From assembly GCA_036939975.1 (NCBI GenBank), contig JALLPB010001896.1:1-13937 (forward strand): DNA of 13,937 bases, read 5' to 3'. This document shows positions 9,084 through 13,937 of this stretch, piece after piece. This stretch comes from Cyclostephanos tholiformis. Its lineage: Eukaryota; Bacillariophyta; Thalassiosirophyceae; Thalassiosirales; Thalassiosiraceae. The notes below the pieces were generated by a model, which had not been told where the DNA came from, made no database searches, and saw nothing but the letters and a program-made list of their open reading frames with translations. How positions within the stretch are numbered: the stretch's first letter is position 1; each line of letters begins with the position of its first letter. Position numbers and translations under genes: made by a program.

Positions 9084-9323
9084 TCCCCCTATTGTGATCC
9101 GATCAAGAAGAAGACGTATACCAAGGGAAATGTGCTGTGAGTTGTGTCAATTTTATGGCGCTACCCGTCGGGAGGCGTCTCGTCTTCGGATCTCTTCGGA
9201 AAATTCGCTCCCCCTCAAAAATGGGAATGCTCCTATGATTCGCAGTTGGTGGTGACGTCGTCATTGGCGGCGGCGTCGGCATAGACGGTGGCAGTGGCGT
9301 TGTCGTTGTGGCCGAGGTCCAAA
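9084..9323. other. convergent intergenic region
   Basis: This is 3' flank of the proteasome-like gene, facing the 3' end of the methyltransferase gene. It is still GC-rich, with GGCGGC/GTCGTC words at 9255-9310. A short plus-strand frame at about 9240-9384 (VVVVAEVQIISFLHC) is open but has no supported start or family, so I do not call it. Confidence 0.45.
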
Positions 9324-10913
9324 TCATCTCATTCCTCCATTGCATGACACAAAGGCTCTACGTTGCTGAAGAGGACGACGACTGATACTGAAACACAAAT
9401 TTATATTTATTTGATCCCCATGTTAGATGTGCTTTTCCTCAAGAAGAGATGCACACTGGTAATAAGCATATTTCTTAAGCATTAGGAGAAGGCATTGAGT
9501 TCAAACTTACTCATGGCGTCCAAGCAAAACAATCGCTGCATCCCGATATTCCTGGTGCATAAATAGATCTCTGACTGGGCGAAGTGAGTGTTCAACAACT
9601 GGGATGGAATAACTATTGCCCAAGCGCCACTTACAATATCCATCAGCGTCGTAATGATAAAATGACGTTCCACCAGCTTTGCTCTTATCCACTGATCCAA
9701 TTTTCAACAAAGTTTTGGATGTCCATTTGCTGAAAATACATTCAGCTCTTCAATATCCCAACTATTCAACAGAAAAAGACTCACATGATCTATCAAATAT
9801 GGGTTTCACTTTAACGAGCAAACAGAGAGATGATTTCGATTTCATAGAAACTAGCATGTAATGGACGAAGTCACGGAACAATGAGAAATGCTCACCTATT
9901 CTTTCCACATACCCTTTCTGAAAACCCATGTGGTCTCAATCGCTGTTTTGTCAGACTGACCCTACAGCCGAACTTTAACCATTCTACTGTCATCGATTCG
10001 TCCTGTTGCAGTACAATATGTCAAGTTGATGAATAACATTTGATGATTGGCTATTATTGCAACTGCCACTCACCTTCTGATGCCATAGATGTATTGGCCT
10101 TGCTGTATCCATACTCATTGCGAATGTGACAGTACAGCTGAGGAGGATCCATTCATTCGCCAGCCAGGATATTGACAGTGGTTGATTGACCTATTGCAGA
10201 GTCCCATGCTGGCAACTCGTTGATGGGGATTGACCAAAATAAAGGAGATGCATCACAGCTAAGATAAGAGAAGCAGTACAACTGTGATATAGTGGAACAA
10301 GCTGGGTCAAGTAAGATCTGTCCCTCTTGACTGGGCTCAGTTGTAAGACGTCAATGTTCAACCTCGAAATTCCAAACTGTTGCTCAAATTTCATCACATC
10401 TTCATCCATAATTGACTTCACATTCTCACGCAGAAAAAATAAATGTATGCCCCTCTGTGATTTGTGATTCTTGATCTTTTGCACAATCTCTGCAAACTTC
10501 AGCATGTTCTGTCCCATTGTGCATGCCATGCCTGAACGATTGGCATTTACCACTGAGTCTGGACAAGTATGTAATGTGAATTAAAGAGTGAGGTTTGAGT
10601 ACTACAAAGTCCACAGTAATCACTTACATTCAGTGCAAGGAGGGCTGCTCTCAACAACATCAAATGCCCCATACTTTTCTAGAACCTTATCCAGGGACTT
10701 TCCCAATGCTTTGAAAGGTTGGATCCGGACATAATTACCAACATCATCCTTATGGTTCTAAGAGCACACAGCCTCTGCCATAGGGTCATGCTCCACCACA
10801 ACACAGTTGTTGATAGCCAATCCTAGCCACTTGAGGACCAATATTTTGTCACCAATACCAAAAAATAAGGAGAGGCTGTTGGCCTCCAGACACCCTTCCG
10901 ACATTGCCATTTT
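9324..10913 (-). pseudogene. DNMT3/DRM-class cytosine-5 DNA methyltransferase, degenerate
   Basis: The catalytic domain is split into about six exons (minus): 10913-10628, 10558 to about 10290, about 10250-10074, about 9990-9886, about 9716-9511 and 9387-9324. Motif I is SLSLFFGIG. Motif II region is VVVEHDP. Motif IV is SPPCTEYS, whose cysteine would be the nucleophile; the TEYS part is made by splicing. VVNANRSGM and MGQNMLKFAEI follow, like DNMT3 VNPARKGL and GRLFFEF. Motif VI is FLRENVKSIM, motif VIII LSPVKRDR, a motif IX-like segment is SLTKQRLRPHGFSE, and motif X is LGNSYSIPVVEHSLRPVRDLF (first to last residue, split here as LGNSYSIPVV then EHSLRPVRDLF). Breaks: in-frame TAG at 10758-10760, a frame change after KRDRSYL, TGA at 10153-10155, and a one-base phase mismatch before the motif IX exon. 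A strong donor at 9510 and acceptor at 9389 suggest a short terminal exon. DNMT3 enzymes transfer methyl from SAM to cytosine in DNA; this copy is probably inactive. Confidence 0.75.
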
Positions 10914-11048
10914 CTGGGCAAGCTAAAATTTATGGTAGCAATCAATGTATTGTTGATCTGTGTACCTCCAATTGACAGGGTCTGGGCAATAAAAGTGTTA
11001 AACTATGCACTCATGCAAACAAACCCACCTCAAAAGTAATTGAACTTA

Positions 11049-11186
11049 CCAACACAAGTAGAATTAGTTTGAACTATTTTCGTCAATCAAACAGCTGCTT
11101 TCTTTGCTTGTTCAGGAAAAGTTTGGTCAACCTGAAATGTTTGCCTCTTCTTCATGATGGAGCATTCGTGACCACAATGCTGCCAT
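11049..11186 (-). other. exon-like fragment upstream of the methyltransferase
   Basis: The minus strand reads WQHCGHECSIMKKRQTFQ then VDQTFPEQAKKAAV, an in-frame TGA (11087-11089), then LTKIVQTNSTCV up to a consensus donor G|GTAAGTTC at 11049. The product is not recognised. It may be the N-terminal part of the methyltransferase gene or a separate broken gene. Confidence 0.35.
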
Positions 11187-11337
11187 TGCTGGTAATTTTA
11201 CAGTCAATGTACTTCTGTATATTCATGCAGCATGGTCTATGCACACATACTAATAGGGAGATGATGTCATTGCAAGAGTGATGGAAGGACTTCCAGGATC
11301 TGTTGTAAACAGTAGGAAAACAAGGAGGCAAACTCAC

Positions 11338-11705
11338 ATCTAGAGTAGAGCAGCATGCCAATGGTAATCTGTAACATGTAAACTGACCTTACACCTATCT
11401 TGCTCCTCATTCCCACAATTGCAAAAAAAAAACAGCAAAGTTTGAATGTTTTATCAAAGTTGACAATATTATCCCCATCAATAGTGTGCATTGCCTTCAT
11501 AGATTGCCCAATTGCATAATCAATGGCACAGCAAGTTTGTTTGCCGTCATTATCATTCTCTTCTAAGTAATAATTGTCTCCTCCACCAAAGCAACTGTTG
11601 GTGTCTGTGCCGTCACCCAAGCTTAAACAGCCCCCCAGAACTGCTCCCCAATCCAGTGTCATATTTAGTGCTAGGCTTGTTAAGATTGACTTTAATGATT
11701 GGTGA
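11338..11705 (-). other. coding-like fragment, unknown product
   Basis: After an acceptor-like GATGCATCCCAG, one frame gives SPIIKVNLNKPSTKYDTGLG and runs into a six-G run (11633-11638 region). From there the neighbouring frame continues with GDGTDTNSCFGGGDNYYLEE, QTCCAIDYAIGQSMKAM and GDNIVNFDKTFKLC. It then runs to KIGVRSVYMLQITIGMLLYS, with a GTGAGT donor at 11337. A one-base slip in the G run, or an A/T run near 11423-11432, would explain the frame change. I do not recognise a domain. Confidence 0.35.
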
Positions 11706-11785
11706 CTGGGATGCATCAGTCTTTGGGGTATTCTCCCAATTATTATTTTGCAAAAAAACTAGCAAAAAGACCATCTGCCTCTACC

Positions 11786-11987
11786 TGTGTGTCACGGTTC
11801 TTGCTGCCACTCAAGGTGGGGTCATATTCATCTCTACCATTAAACTGAGGGCATGAAACAGGGGCATCTGTCTGGGACATATGGGCACCACATTCTGATG
11901 GCATGGTAGGAAGTGGTGGCACATTGCACCTATCTAATGCCCAGTCTGGCTCCTCCTTCCCCAACCGAACCACATCCCTGGCACCTG
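11786..11987 (-). other. coding-like exon, unknown product
   Basis: The acceptor TTGTTTCTATTGCAG is followed by ARDVVRLGKEEPDWALDRC, then PPLPTMPSECGAHMSQTDAP and PQFNGRDEYDPTLSGSKNR. A donor CAG|GTAGAG follows at about 11785. The sequence is not low-complexity. No family is recognised. It is colinear with its neighbours on the minus strand. Confidence 0.4.
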
Positions 11988-12002
11988 CAATAGAAACAAC
12001 TT

Positions 12003-12250
12003 CAACTGATTATTATCAGCATTAAGCGTCTGGGTTAGAAGCCGCAAATCAGTGTTGGACATCGATTCCATTCCAACACCATGGCAATGCATGAGGTCTT
12101 GAATTTCTTGTCACAACTTGCATCCCTCAGCTTGGAGCTCCCTCACCTTAGCCAGCTGGTCATTCTTCTGCAGATCTGATACAGTGAGATCACAATTATG
12201 GCTCATCAATGAGGATAGAATGGGCAACTGCTGCAAGAGTGGTTCTAATG
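12003..12250 (-). other. probable coiled-coil exon with in-frame stop
   Basis: After CCATTCCAG the minus strand reads LEPLLQQLPILSSLMSHNCD, then LQKNDQLAKVRELQAEGCKL. A TGA follows at 12111-12113, then the same frame continues QEIQDLMHCHGVGMES and LRLLTQTLNADNNQLK. The heptad-like pattern of L, Q, K and E suggests a coiled coil. The sequence remains coding-like on both sides of the stop, so I read the stop as a nonsense mutation in an old exon. Confidence 0.4.
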
Positions 12251-12618
12251 CTGGAATGGGAGCTGCTTTGATGAGAAAGATGCTGCTGATGATGAAGCCA
12301 AATAAATTCTCCTGGTGAGATTGAGGTGCCTGTCTCTGGTTTCAGCTGGTTTTGGGGTATTATTTTGTTGTTGTGAATAGAGAGATGTTAGGGGTTGACT
12401 AAATAGCCTACATCTGAGAATGTATATAAACAAATTGGGCTCATTTTTAAACATGTGTATCATTTTTTGAGAAGCAAACCTCCATACGAATCCTATGAAT
12501 TCCCGCTAACCTGAGCATAAGGGGAAATCGAATTTTCATTTGTAAAATTTCTCTGCATATAAACCTACAAATTTGCATTCCCATTCTGTGTTGTTTCATC
12601 CCTTGCTGAAAACCTTAG
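12251..12618. other. AT-rich stretch without a convincing gene
   Basis: A minus-strand frame at 12263-12400 (SQPLTSLYSQQQNNTPKPAE) is open and Q/S-rich but has no splice support. The rest (12400-12618) is AT-rich with short frames only. It may be intron. Confidence 0.4.
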
Positions 12619-12974
12619 TCAGTCCAATTTGTTATATATTTGTTGTGTCACAGCAGTTGCACTTAAACTGTCTGATATCTGTCTAGTGTGACTCTTACTA
12701 CTTCCTGAGCTCTGACATTTTTTTTGTTCTGTTGATGTGGCATCTGACAGATGATGGTTGAAGTGGCATGACCACTCGTTTTTTGTTGCTGTTTGCTCAT
12801 CTTCCTCAATTACTTTCATGACATTTTTTATTACTCCAAATATCATCATCCAAGGTTATACAATGTCAACCCTCCCCACACGTGACCTGGAGTTGGAAAG
12901 TACTGCATTTGATTCTTATAAACACAGCTTGGTTCATAAAAATCCAGTAAATCCAATCCCCTACCAATATCCAT
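12619..12974 (-). other. two short open segments, possible start of the gene upstream of the methyltransferase
   Basis: An ATG at 12974 opens 43 codons, MDIGRGLDLLDFYEPSCVYK then NQMQYFPTPGHVWGGLTLYN, ending in TGA at 12843. In another frame directly after it, VIKNVMKVIEEDEQTATKNE to ATAVTQQIYNKLD (12849-12619) is open, hydrophilic and S/T/Q/K-rich. Both look more coding-like than the surrounding sequence, but no family is recognised and I could not fix the junction. They may be the N-terminus of a gene that runs to the methyltransferase. Confidence 0.35.
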
Positions 12975-13033
12975 AAGTTACAAACGAATAAACACAAATT
13001 GTAGATGAAGGAATTGAAATATACTTTGATTTA

Positions 13034-13937
13034 CTACTCATCAATTAGCTGCCCATGCTCGCACAAGTCAAGTATAGGATAGAGGTCCATCATGAAGGAT
13101 TGCCATATTGCATGGCATCTACATAGCATTACAGTGGAATGTTTGAACTCCTTCATCTTGGATATAGCTGAATGAAAAGGCTCATATTCTGCCTTGTTCT
13201 CATTGGTTAGTAGAAGACGATTCATTGAACCTACATTGAATGAATACAAATGAGGGAAGGCCAATTTGTAGATATTATGAAACACCCACTTCTGTGTCAA
13301 TGGAATAATGGTAAGATTGACAGGAAGTGTACCACCAGATGCAGAGCAAACAACAACAACAATCAATTCATTTTTGCCCTGATTTGTTCCTGAATCAAGA
13401 ATACAAAAGAACAAAACAACATATTCAATTTGGATTATAACAATTTCATGTCAAGCAATTTCAAATCTTTCAAATTGAATAACTACAATTTCATAAAATT
13501 GTGTATGGGTATCGTACAATTTGGATGACAATAATTTGAACTTACCAGCGGTACAATTCATGAACCAAACTTCTGGATACATAGACATGTACTTGATCAT
13601 TTCTTTTGTCACAAGGGACAAAATACCTCGTGTACCTAGGTAACCAACCACAAAATTGTATAGCATGAATTCACATTAGTACAATTTGTCTAAGTTTTCC
13701 TACAAATTGGATACCAACAAATAGTATCAAATTGAAAACTTTATGACTCACCTTTCAATTTACTTCCATAGGTCTTTTTGCACTTCATGTGTTTATTGTT
13801 AATCACATTGAGTGGCCCAACATAATTGTCATGGAAGTCAATGGCACTATGACTCTCATAAACATGGGAATGATCACATGCTAGAGTATATGAGACTTTT
13901 CTTGTAGTGATTGCTTGTTGCACTTGCCTAATAGATA
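13034..13937 (-). mobile_element. MULE-like DDE transposase, partial, catalytic residues altered
   Basis: Exons (minus) are 13937-13752 (open to the window edge, so the 5' part is missing), 13635-13546 and 13389-13034. GT-AG introns of 116 and 156 nt join cleanly in one frame. The spliced protein contains KLKGTRGILSLVTKEMIKYM, then YPEVWFMNCTAGTNQGKNEL. This matches the MULE pattern of W-x-DxT-x-TN, with N where the first catalytic Asp is expected. After VVVVCSASGGTLPVNLTIIP comes RLLLTNENKAEYEPFHSAI, where the usual TDxxxxEY has N for the second Asp. Then comes the C-x2-H motif in MLCRCHAIW. The frame ends in TAG at 13036-13034, earlier than in typical MULE transposases, which continue past the C-H motif to the third acidic residue. 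So the copy is truncated or has further exons. It is probably inactive. Family call by motif only. Confidence 0.55.
13407..13765. repeat. clustered CAATTT/AAATTG words
   Basis: About a dozen copies of CAATTT or its complement AAATTG, often as CAATTTG or ACAATTT, occur in both orientations. They sit mostly in the two transposase introns (13390-13545 and 13636-13751), and few are in the exons. They do not form a tandem array. Function unknown. Confidence 0.55.

Noticed and set aside
9061..9255. Plus-strand open frame overlapping the end of the proteasome-like gene
   Set aside because: It overlaps the conserved C-terminus in another frame and has no recognisable content.
11512..11856. 114-codon plus-strand open frame in the AT-rich block
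   Set aside because: No family resemblance; the minus strand carries splice sites and better coding-like segments over the same bases.
10153..12113. Idea that TGA is read as an amino acid (alternative code or selenocysteine)
   Set aside because: TGA is the natural stop of the LRRC57-like gene in the same window, a TAG also interrupts the methyltransferase, and no selenocysteine context or family is involved; nonsense mutation is simpler.
13800..13937. Search for the terminal inverted repeat or target-site duplication of the transposon
   Set aside because: The transposase exon is open to the window edge, so that end lies outside; no matching repeat could be identified near 9324-9480.

Overview
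The window looks like nuclear DNA of a eukaryotic alga, most likely a diatom or a related stramenopile. Genes are split by short GT-AG introns (about 70-200 nt). The leucine-rich-repeat protein at the left and the C-terminal modules of the trypsin-like protease (motif CGDGICCNYGDG) are of kinds I associate with diatoms. This placement is inference from family knowledge, not from a search.

The window has two compartments. Positions 1-9380 are CpG-rich and full of GTC/GAC microsatellites and poly-G runs. This part carries: an RNI-type LRR protein (289-1281, +); a heavily broken unidentified gene (about 1440-2271, -); a five-exon LRRC57 homologue with an N-myristoylation start (2390-3572, +); a six-exon secreted trypsin-like protease with an arginine-rich prodomain and two C-terminal repeats (6524-3724, -); and a divergent 20S-proteasome alpha-type protein with an N-terminal hydrophobic segment (6929-9083, +). 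The frame of the last gene changes at poly-G tracts. The protease and the proteasome-like gene are head to head across about 400 bp that contain GTAC palindromes and a direct repeat.

Positions about 9380-13937 are AT-richer and very poor in CpG. Exon-like segments run on the minus strand through this block. At the right edge is the catalytic part of a MULE-like DDE transposase (partial, continues past the window), with both visible catalytic aspartates read as asparagine. At the left is a DNMT3/DRM-class cytosine-5 DNA methyltransferase in several exons, with recognisable motifs I, IV, VI, VIII, IX and X. Between them lie coding-like fragments of unknown product, one of them a probable coiled coil. 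The methyltransferase carries two in-frame stops and a frame break, and the middle fragments carry two more stops.

The most interesting reading is that the right block is a transposon, or nested transposons, carrying its own DNA methyltransferase, now decayed. CpG loss and stops explicable by C-to-T change would fit decay by cytosine methylation. Whether transposase and methyltransferase belong to one element is unproven, because the element ends are not visible here.
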